A stretch of 64,000 nucleotides of DNA from Gammaproteobacteria bacterium (GCA_947452065.1 CANGBB010000002.1:1-64000); one strand, 5' to 3'. Counted from the first letter of the stretch, positions 50,216 to 58,572 are shown. The notes: generated by a model not told the origin, from the letters alone. Numbers and translations: made by a program.

Positions 50216-50791
50216 TCAGGGCCGCGCGGCTCCCTGCAGTAGCTTTTCGATAGCCTGATTCAGGGTCTTGGAGTCCGGTGTCACGGTGCTGCCGAAATGG
50301 GCGATAACCTTGCCATCCGGCGCCACCAGATATTTGTTGAAGTTCCAGCCCGGCTGCGTGGTCTGGCGCGCCAACTCGCGGAAGACTGGATTGGCATCCG
50401 CGCCGCGCACGGCCGTGGGCGCCAGCATGGTGAACTTCACGCCGTAGTTCATGTAGCAGATCGTGGCGGTCTCCGACTGATCCTTGGATTCCTGCAGGAA
50501 ATCGTTGGACGGGAAACCAATCATCACCAGACCGCGATCACTGTATTTCTCGTGCAGTGCTTCCAGTCCCTTGAACTGCGGCGTGAAGCCGCAGTGGCTG
50601 GCCGTGTTGACGATGAGCAGCGGTTTGCCCGCCGCGAGCTTGCAGAGATTCACTGACTCTGATGAGTGCAGCTTCTGAAAATCATGGTCCAACCAAGCGG
50701 GACATCCCGCCGCCATCGCCGGTGTGCCATTGCCGAGCAATGTGAGGAGCGCCAATGCAAACAGGCGCGTGATGCTGTGCCGCAGACTCAT
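50216..50791 (-). CDS. Periplasmic glutathione peroxidase (BtuE-like)
   Basis: A 191-residue thiol peroxidase. An N-terminal signal peptide (residues 1-27, ending PAMA-AG) predicts export. The active-site Cys67 is in VNTASHCGFTPQFKGLEALH, and the later WNFNKYLV supplies the conserved Trp and Asn. The second motif reads GFPSNDF where classical enzymes have GFPCNQF, so the resolving-Cys arrangement differs. Start 50791 has a GGAGGG ribosome binding site 9 nt upstream. Confidence 0.92.
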   Translation of the reverse strand: MSLRHSITRLFALALLTLLGNGTPAMAAGCPAWLDHDFQKLHSSESVNLCKLAAGKPLLIVNTASHCGFTPQFKGLEALHEKYSDRGLVMIGFPSNDFLQESKDQSETATICYMNYGVKFTMLAPTAVRGADANPVFRELARQTTQPGWNFNKYLVAPDGKVIAHFGSTVTPDSKTLNQAIEKLLQGAARP

Positions 50792-50877
50792 GGGTTGACC
50801 CTCCACATTGGTCAGGGGGAAAGCATAAGTCTGCGGGCGCATCATGGAAAGCGGCGCCGCGCCGTCTGCTCGCCGAT

Positions 50878-51762
50878 CTAGCCGATCGGCGGGCCGGTCA
50901 AACGGTTCAGCGCTTCGTGATATTTGGCGCTGGTCTGCGCGATGACTTCCGGCGGCAGGCTGGGCCCGGGTGCGCGCTTGTTCCAGTCCAGCGTTTCCAG
51001 ATAGTCGCGCACGTACTGTTTGTCGAACGAGGGTGGGCTGGTGCCCACTTTCCAGGTGTCGGCAGGCCAGAAGCGCGATGAGTCCGGCGTGAGCACTTCG
51101 TCGATGAGCGTCAGGGTGCCGTTGGCATCGACGCCGAATTCAAATTTGGTGTCGGCAATGATGATGCCGCGCGCCAGCGCATGGGCCGCAGCGTGGCGGT
51201 AGATCGCCAGTGCTGCATTTCGCACTTCGCGGGCACGTGCCGCACCGACCAGCTTCTCGGCCTCGGCAAACGAGATGTTCTCGTCATGCTCGCCGATGGC
51301 GGCCTTGGTGGCCGGCGTGAAGATCGGTTCAGGCAGCTGTTGTGCCAGTTGCAGGCCGGCCGGCAGGCGGATGCCGCAGACGGCGCCCGTGCGCTCGTAG
51401 TCCTTCCAGCCCGAGCCGATCAGATAGCCGCGCACCACCGCCTCGATCGGCAGCGCGCGCAGGCGCTTGACCACCGCAGCGCGACCCTGCAGCTGGCGCA
51501 GCTCCTCAGGATCCTTGATGTAAGCCGTCAGCGGCTTGTCACTGACATGGTTGGCAATGATGTCGCGCGTCTGGTGGAACCAGAAGTCAGAGATCCGATG
51601 CAGCACCTCGCCCTTGCCCGGAATCGGGTCGGGCAGGATGACGTCGAAGGCACTGAGGCGATCGGTGGTGACAATCAGCAGATGATCGTCATCGGCCGCA
51701 TAAATATCTCGCACCTTGCCGCGGTGTAGCAGCGGCAGGGTCCTGAGGGCGGTCTCAAACAC
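50878..51762 (-). CDS. purC: SAICAR synthase
   Basis: PurC joins CAIR and aspartate to form SAICAR. The protein contains [39 protein letters not shown] and [16 protein letters not shown], signatures of the yeast-like long form (about 294 residues). The start is uncertain: GTG 51762 gives the family N-terminus, while ATG 51819 would add 19 residues. Separate from purEK here and divergent from djlA. Confidence 0.93.
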   Translation of the reverse strand: MFETALRTLPLLHRGKVRDIYAADDDHLLIVTTDRLSAFDVILPDPIPGKGEVLHRISDFWFHQTRDIIANHVSDKPLTAYIKDPEELRQLQGRAAVVKRLRALPIEAVVRGYLIGSGWKDYERTGAVCGIRLPAGLQLAQQLPEPIFTPATKAAIGEHDENISFAEAEKLVGAARAREVRNAALAIYRHAAAHALARGIIIADTKFEFGVDANGTLTLIDEVLTPDSSRFWPADTWKVGTSPPSFDKQYVRDYLETLDWNKRAPGPSLPPEVIAQTSAKYHEALNRLTGPPIG

Positions 51763-51878
51763 GCAGGAAGGCTGGGCGTTCAAAGTCGTACCATAGGGGC
51801 GGACCCGTGGGGCGCGCATCTTGGCGCTCTCGCGGCAAGGGGTCAAGGCGCCGCGGGTGTCGACAAGGATCGGGAGAG

Positions 51879-52721
51879 ATGGCGGCAGGAATTGGAAAAA
51901 TCGTCGGGGGTGCGCTAGGGCTCATGGCCGCCGGGCCCGTCGGGGCGCTGGTGGGTGTGCTGATCGGGCACCAGTACGACACCTCTGGGGATGTCGGCGC
52001 GGACGATGTGCAGCCCGGACCGGGTGATGCAGCACGAGTTCAGGAGCTGTTCGTGCCGGCTACTTTTCGCCTCATGGGGCATGTCGCCAAGTCCGATGGA
52101 CGCGTGTCCGAGCAGGAAATCGAGGCGGCGCGTGGCGTGATGCGCGCGCTGCGACTGGATGCGGGGCAGGTGCGCCTGGCCATGGAGTGCTTCACCCAGG
52201 GCAAGCAGCCCGACTTCTCCCTCGCGCAGGAGATAAGTCGCCTGCGCGGTGCGCTATCGCCTTATCCGCAGCTGACGCAGTCCTTCATCGAGCTGCAGTT
52301 GCAGGCGGCACTGGCGGGCAACGGTCTGGCGCCAGCGCCACGCGAGCGCGTACGCCGGGCAGCGCAACAACTCGGCCTCGGCGCCGCCCACTTTCAGCAG
52401 CTCGAGAATCTGGTGCGCTGGCGGCAGGGCGCTCACGCCTGGGCTGGGGCCGCCGGTGCGGGATGGCGGCCTTACTCTGATTCCGGCTCGAATGCCTTCC
52501 AGCAGGAGCGTCTCGCAGCGGCCTATGCCTTGCTGGAAGCGCGGCCCGGCGACAGCGATGAGCAGGTCACCAAGTCCTACCGCCGCCAGATGAGCCGGCA
52601 TCATCCCGACAAGCTGCAGGGCCACGGTCTGCCCGAGGCTATGCTTGAGCGCGCCAAGGAGCGTACCCAGCAGATCCAGCAGGCTTACGAGTTGATCCGT
52701 GCCGCGCGTGGCATGAGCTGA
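51879..52721 (+). CDS. djlA: DjlA-type membrane-anchored J-domain protein
   Basis: DjlA is a DnaK co-chaperone at the inner membrane. The 280-residue protein has a Gly-rich N-terminal segment ([20 protein letters not shown]) suited to a type III anchor, a TerB-like domain (about residues 55-185), a linker and a C-terminal J domain with HPD at residues 242-244 ([10 protein letters not shown]). CGGGAGAG precedes the ATG. Followed 14 nt later by rpe. Confidence 0.92.
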   Translation: MAAGIGKIVGGALGLMAAGPVGALVGVLIGHQYDTSGDVGADDVQPGPGDAARVQELFVPATFRLMGHVAKSDGRVSEQEIEAARGVMRALRLDAGQVRLAMECFTQGKQPDFSLAQEISRLRGALSPYPQLTQSFIELQLQAALAGNGLAPAPRERVRRAAQQLGLGAAHFQQLENLVRWRQGAHAWAGAAGAGWRPYSDSGSNAFQQERLAAAYALLEARPGDSDEQVTKSYRRQMSRHHPDKLQGHGLPEAMLERAKERTQQIQQAYELIRAARGMS

Positions 52722-52735
52722 AGTACACTGCTGCC

Positions 52736-53401
52736 ATGAACGCCCCTTGGATTGCTCCCTCCATTCTCTCCGCGGATTTCGCGCGTCTCGGTGCCGAGTG
52801 TGAGGCGGTGTTGGCCGCCGGTGCGGATCTGATTCACTTCGACGTGATGGATAACCACTACGTCCCCAACCTCACGATCGGGCCATTGGTCTGCGAGGCG
52901 CTGCGCAAACACGGCATCAAGGCGCCGATCGATGTGCATCTGATGGTGCGGCCGGTGGATCGCATCATTCCGGACTTCGCCAAGGCGGGCGCGACGTACA
53001 TCACCTTCCATCCTGAGGCGAGCGAGCATGTGGATCGCACCATCGCCTTGATCCGCGAGCACGGCTGCCGCCCGGGCCTGGTGTTCAACCCGGCCACGCC
53101 ACTCCATTACCTGGACTACACCCTCGACAAGATCGACATGGTGCTGCTGATGTCTGTGAACCCGGGCTTTGGTGGGCAGCAGTTCATCCCCGGGGTACTG
53201 CCCAAGATCACCGAGGTGCGCCGGCGCGTGGCGGCCAGTGGCCGCGATGTGCGCGTCGAGGTGGATGGTGGCGTCAAGACCGACAATATCGGCGCCGTTG
53301 CGGCAGCCGGTGCAGATACCTTCGTCGCGGGCTCAGCCATTTTTGGCAGCGCGGACTACGCAGCCACGATTCGGGCGATGCGCGCGGCCATCGCGCGCTG
53401 A
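52736..53401 (+). CDS. rpe: Ribulose-phosphate 3-epimerase
   Basis: Rpe interconverts ribulose-5-P and xylulose-5-P. The 221-residue TIM-barrel has [29 protein letters not shown] with the metal and catalytic residues, HLMVRPVD and [12 protein letters not shown], then [17 protein letters not shown] box ends 6 nt before the ATG and there is no Shine-Dalgarno, so a leaderless mRNA is possible; otherwise it is read through from djlA. Confidence 0.97.
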   Translation: MNAPWIAPSILSADFARLGAECEAVLAAGADLIHFDVMDNHYVPNLTIGPLVCEALRKHGIKAPIDVHLMVRPVDRIIPDFAKAGATYITFHPEASEHVDRTIALIREHGCRPGLVFNPATPLHYLDYTLDKIDMVLLMSVNPGFGGQQFIPGVLPKITEVRRRVAASGRDVRVEVDGGVKTDNIGAVAAAGADTFVAGSAIFGSADYAATIRAMRAAIAR

Positions 53402-53432
53402 GCGAAGCCACAGCCAGCAGGCTGCTGCAGCC

Positions 53433-54176
53433 TCAATCCTCGTCGTCGTCTTCGTCGCGGCGTGCTGCCGGCCGCTTCGTCTGCGTCGTTGCGGCGCCGC
53501 CCGTGGCCGGAACGATGACCGGGCGGGTCTTCGTCTTCGGGCGGGCGTTGAAGACCACCATGGTCTTGCCGGTTGCGCGCAGCAGACCCTGATCCTCCAG
53601 AACCTTCAGTACGCGGCCCGCCATTTCGCGTGAGCAGCCGATGAGGCGAGAGAGTTCCTGACGCGAAACCTTGATCTGCATTCCTTCCGGATGGGTCATT
53701 GCATCCGGTTCATTGCACAAATCCATGATGGCGTGTGCGACGCGACCCGTGACATCGACGAAGGCCAGATCACCGAGCTTGCGGTTGGTGCGATCAAGAC
53801 GTGTGGCCAACTGCGAGGCCAGCTCGAACACCAGACCCGGGCTTTCCGTCGCCACTTGGCGAAAGCGGGGGTAGGTCATTTCAGCCAGCTCGCACGCGGT
53901 GCGAGTACGAACCCAGGCGCTGCGCGTCGGTTGCTCGTGGAACAGGCCCATCTCACCGAAGAACTGGCCCTTGTTCAGGTAAGCCAGCACCATCTCGTTG
54001 CCGTCGTCGTCCTCGATCATCACTTCGACCGAGCCGCTGATGACGTAGTAGAGGACATCAGGCAGGTCACCGGCATGGATCAGAACCGTCCTAGACGGCA
54101 CCGTGCGCACACGGCAATAACTCAAGAAGCGATTGATCGCCGGGATGTCACTTAGGGGACGGATGTTTTCATCCAT
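53433..54176 (-). CDS. CRP/Vfr/Clp-like transcription regulator with charged C-terminal tail
   Basis: A 247-residue CRP-family regulator. The cyclic-nucleotide domain has VISGSVEVMIEDDDGNEMVL and GEMGLFHEQPTRSAWVRTRT; the Glu and Arg-Ser that hold cAMP in E. coli CRP are kept, while the later Thr-Ser pair reads Thr-Asn. The HTH is SRQELSRLIGCSREMAGRVL. About 35 extra C-terminal residues end DEDDDED. The ligand could be cAMP (Vfr-like) or c-di-GMP (Clp-like). Start ATG 54176; TTG 54212 is an alternative. A TAAACT -10 box lies upstream at about 54223-54228. Confidence 0.88.
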   Translation of the reverse strand: MDENIRPLSDIPAINRFLSYCRVRTVPSRTVLIHAGDLPDVLYYVISGSVEVMIEDDDGNEMVLAYLNKGQFFGEMGLFHEQPTRSAWVRTRTACELAEMTYPRFRQVATESPGLVFELASQLATRLDRTNRKLGDLAFVDVTGRVAHAIMDLCNEPDAMTHPEGMQIKVSRQELSRLIGCSREMAGRVLKVLEDQGLLRATGKTMVVFNARPKTKTRPVIVPATGGAATTQTKRPAARRDEDDDED

Positions 54177-54277
54177 GGTGCGCAGGCCTTGCTCGAGGCG
54201 GTTGATATTCAAGGTGCTCGCAGCAGTTTACATAAGATAAGCGCTGTGCGACACCCGCGGATCTATAGGCTGAGAAC

Positions 54278-54919
54278 TCACACACGATAGGCGGTGCGCG
54301 TCATCACCTTCGATACCGCCTGCATGATCTGTGGAACGGGCGGAGGCAGGCTGGCGGCACCGGCTCGTTGCGCCTGATTGGCGTGGGTGGCCTCGTCGGC
54401 CTGCATGGCGCGGACGATGCAGCGCGAGCGCTCGTCGGCTTCCGGCAGCGCTTGCAGGTGTCCCGCCAAATGGCTCTCGACCTGTCTCTCAGTCTCGACC
54501 ACAAAGCCAAGGCTGAGGCGGTCGTCGAGGGCGGCCGCCAGAGCGCCGATGGCGAACGAGCCGGCATACCACACCGGGTTCAGCAGGCTGGGTCGCGACC
54601 CCAGCTCTTCGAGTCGGCCGGCGCACCAGGCCAGGTGATCGCCTTCTTCGCGGGCCGCATGGAGCAGGAAGTCGCGCGTTTCGCGCTTCCGGGCTAGCAG
54701 GGCCTGGCCATGGTAGAGGGCCTGGGCGGCAATCTCGCCGGCATGGTTGACCCGCATCAGGCCGGCGGCATGCCGGCTGGCCTCTGGATCCATGGGGGCG
54801 GCCGGGGGGAGCGCGGGGGGCGGCCTGACCGCATGCGCCGGGGCAAAAAGCGCCCGCAGGGCGTTGTCGGCGGCCTCCAGCAGGCGCTCCAGGGGCGGTG
54901 GGGTCTCCATGACGGCCAT
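54278..54919 (-). CDS. coq7: Coq7-type demethoxyubiquinone hydroxylase
   Basis: Coq7 carries out C6 hydroxylation in ubiquinone synthesis, replacing UbiF in many non-enteric bacteria. The 213-residue di-iron protein has the paired ExxH motifs [17 protein letters not shown] and [10 protein letters not shown], then a second Glu/Glu-His set ([10 protein letters not shown] and DEATHANQA). Start 54919 has AGAGG 6 nt upstream; ATG 54910 is an alternative, lying 7 nt after a perfect TATAAT (minus strand, 54918-54923). Divergent from rplM. Confidence 0.94.
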   Translation of the reverse strand: MAVMETPPPLERLLEAADNALRALFAPAHAVRPPPALPPAAPMDPEASRHAAGLMRVNHAGEIAAQALYHGQALLARKRETRDFLLHAAREEGDHLAWCAGRLEELGSRPSLLNPVWYAGSFAIGALAAALDDRLSLGFVVETERQVESHLAGHLQALPEADERSRCIVRAMQADEATHANQAQRAGAASLPPPVPQIMQAVSKVMTRTAYRV

Positions 54920-54933
54920 TATATATGCCTCTG

Positions 54934-54962
54934 TTGCGGTCGCCCCGGCGCTTGAGTACACT
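54934..54962 (+). promoter_or_regulatory. Promoter of the rplM-rpsI operon
   Basis: TTGCGG (54934-54939), a 17-bp spacer and TACACT (54957-54962), followed by a GC-rich discriminator (TCCGCCCC), as expected for a stringently regulated ribosomal promoter. The leader to rplM is about 85 nt. Confidence 0.7.
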
Positions 54963-55053
54963 TCCGCCCCTTTTTTCAGGTCCACAAAACTGGCGGGCAA
55001 ACTGTCTGTCAGGGCGATTGGCCGGACCTGTTAGCGGTTGGAGTCGGCATCTT

Positions 55054-55485
55054 ATGAAGACTGTATTTGCCAGGCCCGCGACGGTGCGGGGCGACTGGTT
55101 CGTGATTAACGCCAGCGGCAAGACGCTTGGCCGTTTGGCCTCGGAGATTGCGCTGCGCCTGAAGGGCAAGCACAAGGCCGATTTCAGCCCGCATGTGGAC
55201 ATGGGCGATCACATCATCGTTCTGAACGCAGGTCAGGTGGCGGTCACCGGCAACAAGCTGGATGACAAGCAGTACTACCACCACACCGGCTACATGGGCG
55301 GCATCAAGTCGATCGCGCTGGGCAAGCTTCTGAAGGAGCACCCGGAGCGCGCGCTGCAGTTTGCCGTCAAGGGCATGCTGCCCAAGACCACCCTCGGCCG
55401 TTCGATGTTCCGCCGCCTGCATGTGTTTGCCGGCGACACGCATCCGCACGCTGCCCAACAGCCCAAGCCTCTGGAGCTCGCATGA
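55054..55485 (+). CDS. rplM: Large ribosomal subunit protein uL13
   Basis: L13 is an early 50S assembly protein. The 143-residue product has the N-terminal [22 protein letters not shown] (split), [14 protein letters not shown] and [21 protein letters not shown], all family signatures. It has its own promoter and leader and overlaps rpsI by 4 nt, forming the usual two-gene operon. Confidence 0.97.
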   Translation: MKTVFARPATVRGDWFVINASGKTLGRLASEIALRLKGKHKADFSPHVDMGDHIIVLNAGQVAVTGNKLDDKQYYHHTGYMGGIKSIALGKLLKEHPERALQFAVKGMLPKTTLGRSMFRRLHVFAGDTHPHAAQQPKPLELA

Positions 55486-55889
55486 AGCCCGCCGCCAAAA
55501 AGATTCCTACCGACTACGGCACGGGCCGGCGCAAGACCGCCACAGCGCGCGTCTACCTGACGTCCGGAACCGGCAAGATCACCGTCAACGACCGTCCGCT
55601 GGACGAGTTCTTTGGTCGTGAAACCGGTCGCATGATCGTGCGTCAGCCGCTGGAACTGGTGCAGGTCAGCGAGCGTTTCGATATCGCGGCCCATGTCTCG
55701 GGCGGTGGTATCACCGGTCAGGCCGGTGCGATCCGCCACGGCATCGCGCGTGCTCTGATGGAGCATGACGAGAGCTATCGTCAGCCGCTGCGCGCCGCTG
55801 GGTTCGTGACCCGCGATGCCCGCGAAGTGGAGCGCAAGAAGGTCGGTCGTCGCAAGGCCCGCCGCGGTCCGCAGTACTCGAAGCGTTAA
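55482..55889 (+). CDS. rpsI: Small ribosomal subunit protein uS9
   Basis: S9 contacts P-site tRNA through its C-terminal SKR tail, present here as QYSKR. Other signatures are [34 protein letters not shown] and [22 protein letters not shown] (the last split). The length of 135 residues is normal, with five additional N-terminal residues. A terminator hairpin follows. Confidence 0.97.
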   Translation: MKPAAKKIPTDYGTGRRKTATARVYLTSGTGKITVNDRPLDEFFGRETGRMIVRQPLELVQVSERFDIAAHVSGGGITGQAGAIRHGIARALMEHDESYRQPLRAAGFVTRDAREVERKKVGRRKARRGPQYSKR

Positions 55890-55897
55890 GCTTCACG

Positions 55898-55934
55898 CCG
55901 GCCGGTGCTGTTGGTGCACCGGTCGGTTGTTTCG
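55898..55934 (+). terminator. Terminator hairpin between rpsI and tRNA-Gln
   Basis: CCGGCCGGTGC pairs with GCACCGGTCGG (one G-U pair) around a 7-nt loop and is followed by TTGTTTCG. It ends 3 nt before the tRNA gene, so termination must be partial or the stem may be a processing signal. Confidence 0.65.
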
Positions 55935-55937
55935 TAT

Positions 55938-56011
55938 TGGGGGATCGTCTAGTGGTAGGACTACGGACTCTGACTCCGTCAACCTAGGTTCGAATCCTAG
56001 TCCCCCAGCCA
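55938..56011 (+). tRNA. tRNA-Gln (anticodon CTG)
   Basis: A 74-nt cloverleaf with acceptor arms TGGGGGA/TCCCCCA, discriminator G and encoded CCA. The anticodon stem is ACGGA/TCCGT with loop CTCTGAC, giving the CTG anticodon for Gln CAG codons. The T arm has the standard GGTTCGAATCC. It follows the rpsI terminator and converges on rpiA. Confidence 0.96.
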
Positions 56012-56067
56012 ACCCATCCAGTGGCCCCTGCTGGGGGTCGCGTCGCCCGAGCCGGGCACGCAAAAAA

Positions 56068-56727
56068 CTACCTCTGCTCGATACCCTGATCGCTGGCCAC
56101 CAGCAGCACATCCGCTGGTCGTTCCGCGAACAGTCCGACCGTTACGACGCCCGGCCATTGATTGATCCGCAATTCCAGCGACTTCGCATCGGTGATCTGC
56201 AGGTCATGCACGTCAAGGATGTGGTTGCCGTTGTCGGTGGTGGTGCCTTCGCGCCACACCGGTCTCCCGCCGAGTGCGCGCAGTTGACGCGCCACGAGTG
56301 AGCGCGCCATCGGGATCACTTCGACTGGCAGCGGAAAGCGGCCCAGCACCTTCACCAACTTGGAGTCGTCGACGATGCAGATGAAGCGGCTGGCCGCCGC
56401 GGCGACGATCTTCTCGCGGGTCAGAGCCGCACCGCCGCCCTTGATCAGCTCGCGGGCCGGGTTGGCCTCATCGGCCCCGTCGATGTAGAGGTCGAGCCCG
56501 TCCAGGCTGTTGAGATCGTGCAGTGGGATGCCGAGTGCGCGCAGTCGTTCACTGGAGGCTTCTGAACTGGACACGGCCCCCCGCAGGCGAGTGCGCCACG
56601 GCCCGAGTTGCTCGATGAGGGCGTTGACTGTTGATCCGGTGCCGACGCCTAGAATCATGCCGTCACGCACGAATTCCAGTGCCGCGGCGGCGACTCGCTG
56701 TTTCTTTTCTGCGGCGCTCAGTGCCAT
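56068..56727 (-). CDS. rpiA: Ribose-5-phosphate isomerase A
   Basis: RpiA interconverts ribose-5-P and ribulose-5-P, partnering rpe in the pentose phosphate pathway. The 219-residue protein shows [19 protein letters not shown] (substrate loop), [29 protein letters not shown] (split) with the catalytic Asp-Glu pair, and [10 protein letters not shown]. The upstream strong terminator separates it from the 14-codon gene on the same strand. Confidence 0.97.
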   Translation of the reverse strand: MALSAAEKKQRVAAAALEFVRDGMILGVGTGSTVNALIEQLGPWRTRLRGAVSSSEASSERLRALGIPLHDLNSLDGLDLYIDGADEANPARELIKGGGAALTREKIVAAAASRFICIVDDSKLVKVLGRFPLPVEVIPMARSLVARQLRALGGRPVWREGTTTDNGNHILDVHDLQITDAKSLELRINQWPGVVTVGLFAERPADVLLVASDQGIEQR

Positions 56728-56738
56728 GTCTACCCCTG

Positions 56739-56770
56739 AAAATGACTGTGCCCGCTTTCGCGGGCACAGT
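56739..56770 (-). terminator. Strong terminator of the 14-codon Lys/Ala gene
   Basis: Read leftwards, ACTGTGCCCGC and GCGGGCACAGT form a perfect 11-bp stem with a GAAA tetraloop and the tail CATTTT. It sits 36 nt downstream of the small gene's stop codon and just before rpiA. Confidence 0.85.
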
Positions 56771-56805
56771 TGATTGGATAAAGCTCCGAATCAGTAAGAG
56801 TGATC

Positions 56806-56850
56806 TTACTTCTTCTTGGCAGCTTTCTTCTTAGCCTTCTTCTTGGCCAT
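56806..56850 (-). CDS. 14-residue Lys/Ala peptide
   Basis: The frame encodes [14 protein letters not shown]: ten of fourteen residues are basic or Ala-spaced lysines. It has a complete expression unit: a sigma-70 promoter upstream, a CGGAGA ribosome binding site 7 nt before the ATG, and a strong terminator after the stop. That makes real expression likely although the product is tiny. I do not recognise a family. The Lys/Ala composition recalls the tails of L17, L23 and RsfS in this window; nucleic-acid binding is an inference. Confidence 0.7.
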   Translation of the reverse strand: MAKKKAKKKAAKKK

Positions 56851-56884
56851 GAGAAATCTCCGTTAAGGGTTAGTCCGGGGTCCG

Positions 56885-56916
56885 AGTATATACATGCAAA
56901 AATAAATTACAAGCAA
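56885..56916 (-). promoter_or_regulatory. Promoter of the 14-codon gene
   Basis: On the minus strand TTGTAA, 16 bp and TATACT; an overlapping pair TTGCTT, 18 bp and TATATA also fits. The surrounding spacer is AT-rich (TTTATTTTTG), unusual for this GC-rich window. The predicted leader is about 28 nt. Confidence 0.6.
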
Positions 56917-56954
56917 GTGCTTGACATCGTCATCTCGCCTGCTACTCGCCACGG

Positions 56955-57419
56955 TCACTCGCGCGAGAGGATGAACCGCCAATGCACATCACTGACGGGC
57001 ATCACTGACAGACGATTGCCTCTCCGCAACAGCTGAAAATCACGGAGTTTCTGCTCTTGATGAGCACGCAACTCCTCCAGTGTGATGACGCGCTTCAATG
57101 CACGAACGAGTTGTACATCGACCATGTACCAGCGCGGATTCTCTGGCGTGCTGCCCGGATCATGATGGTCATGCCCTGGCTCAAAGGCGGTGTGATCCGG
57201 GTAACCGGAGCGCACCACGCGCAGGATGCCGACGATTCCGGGCTCGGCGCAGTTGGAGTGGTAGAGGAAGGCTTCATCGCCCACCTGTATTTCATCGCGC
57301 AACAGGTTGCGTGCCTGATAGTTGCGAACGCCGTCCCAATGAGTGGTTTTTTTCGGTGCGGCGCGCAACTGCTCCAGACCGAAAACGCTGGGTTCGGACT
57401 TCAAAAGCCAGTGTTTCAA
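56955..57419 (-). CDS. EVE domain protein
   Basis: The 154-residue protein is a single EVE domain (PUA-like fold), a family proposed to bind modified bases in RNA or DNA. Signatures are KHWLLKSEPSVFGLEQL, THWDGVRNYQARNLLRDEI and GDEAFLYHSNCAEPGIVG, and the late WYMVDVQLV. It overlaps fau by 4 nt, a common gammaproteobacterial pairing downstream of 6S RNA. Confidence 0.94.
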   Translation of the reverse strand: MKHWLLKSEPSVFGLEQLRAAPKKTTHWDGVRNYQARNLLRDEIQVGDEAFLYHSNCAEPGIVGILRVVRSGYPDHTAFEPGHDHHDPGSTPENPRWYMVDVQLVRALKRVITLEELRAHQEQKLRDFQLLRRGNRLSVMPVSDVHWRFILSRE

Positions 57420-58036
57420 GGGCTCTCCAGAGGATGGCAGTCGATGAGTTCCGCATCCGTGACGATCTGATCGAGCCGGATGTCGTGGGGCGCGGCAACC
57501 AGTGCGGGCATTTCACTGCAGGCGTAAGCCATACCCACCAGCCTCGGCCGACGGTGGACCGGGAGGTGCGGGAGACGCTCGAGGATGCGGTCGTAGTAGC
57601 CGCCGCCGGTGCCCAGACGCATACCGCTGCGATTGAAGGCCAACGTTGGCAGCACGATCACATCCAGGCTCTCAATGGGAATGCGCACTCCCGGTGGCGG
57701 CTCGGGAATGCCGTGTCGGTTGACTCGACGGCGCATGCCGGAGTCGGCGACGAAGTCCATCGTGTGTCGTGGGTAGTTGCGAATGCGCGGCAGGCAGATC
57801 TTCAGGCCGCGGCGACGCGCAATGGTCAGCAATGCTTGTGTGTCGGGTTCGGCGCCGATGGCGATATACAGTGCAATGCGCCGGCGACCGCGCAGTAGTG
57901 GCGATGCCGCGAGGATGAGGGTCATGCGCTCGGATGCGCGTCGACGCTGGCCGGCACTAAGCGCGGCGCGCTGCAGCCGGGCCCGGGCGCGCTGCGCGCG
58001 CCGCTCAAGCTGCCAGGGAAGAAGAGATGGCGTCAC
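57416..58036 (-). CDS. fau: 5-Formyltetrahydrofolate cyclo-ligase (GTG start)
   Basis: The enzyme converts 5-formyl-THF to 5,10-methenyl-THF. Motifs are RRIALYIAIGAEPDTQALL and the substrate site LPTLAFNRSGMRLGTGGGYYDR with IRLDQIVTD after it. GTG 58036 is chosen because the longer in-frame reading would run through the 6S RNA gene; the result is a 206-residue protein of family length. Downstream of 6S RNA, the conserved ssrS-fau arrangement, so it is probably expressed from the 6S transcript. Confidence 0.9.
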   Translation of the reverse strand: MTPSLLPWQLERRAQRARARLQRAALSAGQRRRASERMTLILAASPLLRGRRRIALYIAIGAEPDTQALLTIARRRGLKICLPRIRNYPRHTMDFVADSGMRRRVNRHGIPEPPPGVRIPIESLDVIVLPTLAFNRSGMRLGTGGGYYDRILERLPHLPVHRRPRLVGMAYACSEMPALVAAPHDIRLDQIVTDAELIDCHPLESP

Positions 58037-58219
58037 CCGCCTGTGCCGGTGCGTACCGTTGCTCTCGACCAGAGCAACAGGTGGGACGCCCTGCAGCGGG
58101 TAAGGCTTTCTGCTCGAGGCAGACTTGCACAATTCCGCATGCAAAAGAGCATCCCGTGGGTGTTTCAATTAGGGTCGAGAGGTACCCGATACACGTGTCG
58201 AACACCGCAGGCGACGCCG
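58035..58219 (-). ncRNA. ssrS: 6S RNA
   Basis: The position between zapA and fau is the standard site of ssrS. The closing stem pairs CGCCTGCGGTG at the 5' end (58203-58213) with CACCGGCACAGGCG at the 3' end (58038-58051). Inside are the typical TGTTCG just after the first stem, a long imperfect helix with a large central bubble, and the GCCTTAC segment resembling GCCUUAA of E. coli 6S RNA. Length about 184 nt. It binds sigma-70 RNA polymerase in stationary phase. Ends are estimated. Confidence 0.88.
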
Positions 58220-58225
58220 GGTGTA

Positions 58226-58231
58226 ATTTTA
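58226..58231 (-). promoter_or_regulatory. 6S RNA -10 box, within a palindrome (58220-58235)
   Basis: TAAAAT on the minus strand is 7 nt before the expected 6S 5' end. It lies inside the palindrome GGTGTAA-AA-TTACACC. No good -35 is visible. The same region holds the zapA stop codon 4 nt further upstream. Confidence 0.55.
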
Positions 58232-58239
58232 CACCAAAT

Positions 58240-58572
58240 TTATGAGGTCGGACGCTGTCGCAGCACGGATTCGACACGTTGACGCATGGACTTGATGCGT
58301 GCACCGGTTTGCGGACTGCCACCGCGGGCGCGCAGCTGCAACAACTCATGCGCGAGATTCAGCGCCGCCATCACGGCCACCCGCTCGGCACCGCTCACCT
58401 TGCCGCCATCGCGGGTTTCGCGCAGCTTGCTGTTGAGTAGTTCCGCGCTTTGCAGCAGGGAATCTTTCTCATCCGGCGGACAGGCGATGTGGTAATCGCG
58501 ATCAAGGATGCGGACGGCGATGGTCACCGGTTCCTTGGAGGCCTTGGATTCCTTGCCCGTGGCCTCGCTCAT
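58240..58572 (-). CDS. zapA: Cell division protein ZapA
   Basis: ZapA bundles FtsZ filaments. The 110-residue protein has VTIAVRILDRDYHIACPPDEKD (split) at the N-terminus, then the predicted long helix with ERVAVMAALNLAHELLQLRA and a C-terminal coiled coil. An N-terminal 15-residue Ser/Lys/Glu-rich extension is present. Overlaps TIGR02449 by 4 nt and precedes 6S RNA. Confidence 0.94.
   Translation of the reverse strand: MSEATGKESKASKEPVTIAVRILDRDYHIACPPDEKDSLLQSAELLNSKLRETRDGGKVSGAERVAVMAALNLAHELLQLRARGGSPQTGARIKSMRQRVESVLRQRPTS

Noticed and set aside
56020-56067. GC-rich hairpins beside an A/T run between tRNA-Gln and rpiA, considered as terminators
   Set aside because: On the plus strand the stem is followed by A's, and on the minus strand the U-run precedes the stem, so neither orientation is a normal intrinsic terminator.
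56921-56926. Perfect TTGACA -35 box on the plus strand
   Set aside because: No acceptable -10 lies 16-18 nt downstream and no plus-strand gene follows; the neighbouring genes are on the minus strand.
58037-58168. N-terminal extension of the 5-formyl-THF cyclo-ligase
   Set aside because: It overlaps the well-supported 6S RNA and has no similarity to the family N-terminus; GTG 58036 gives the expected length.
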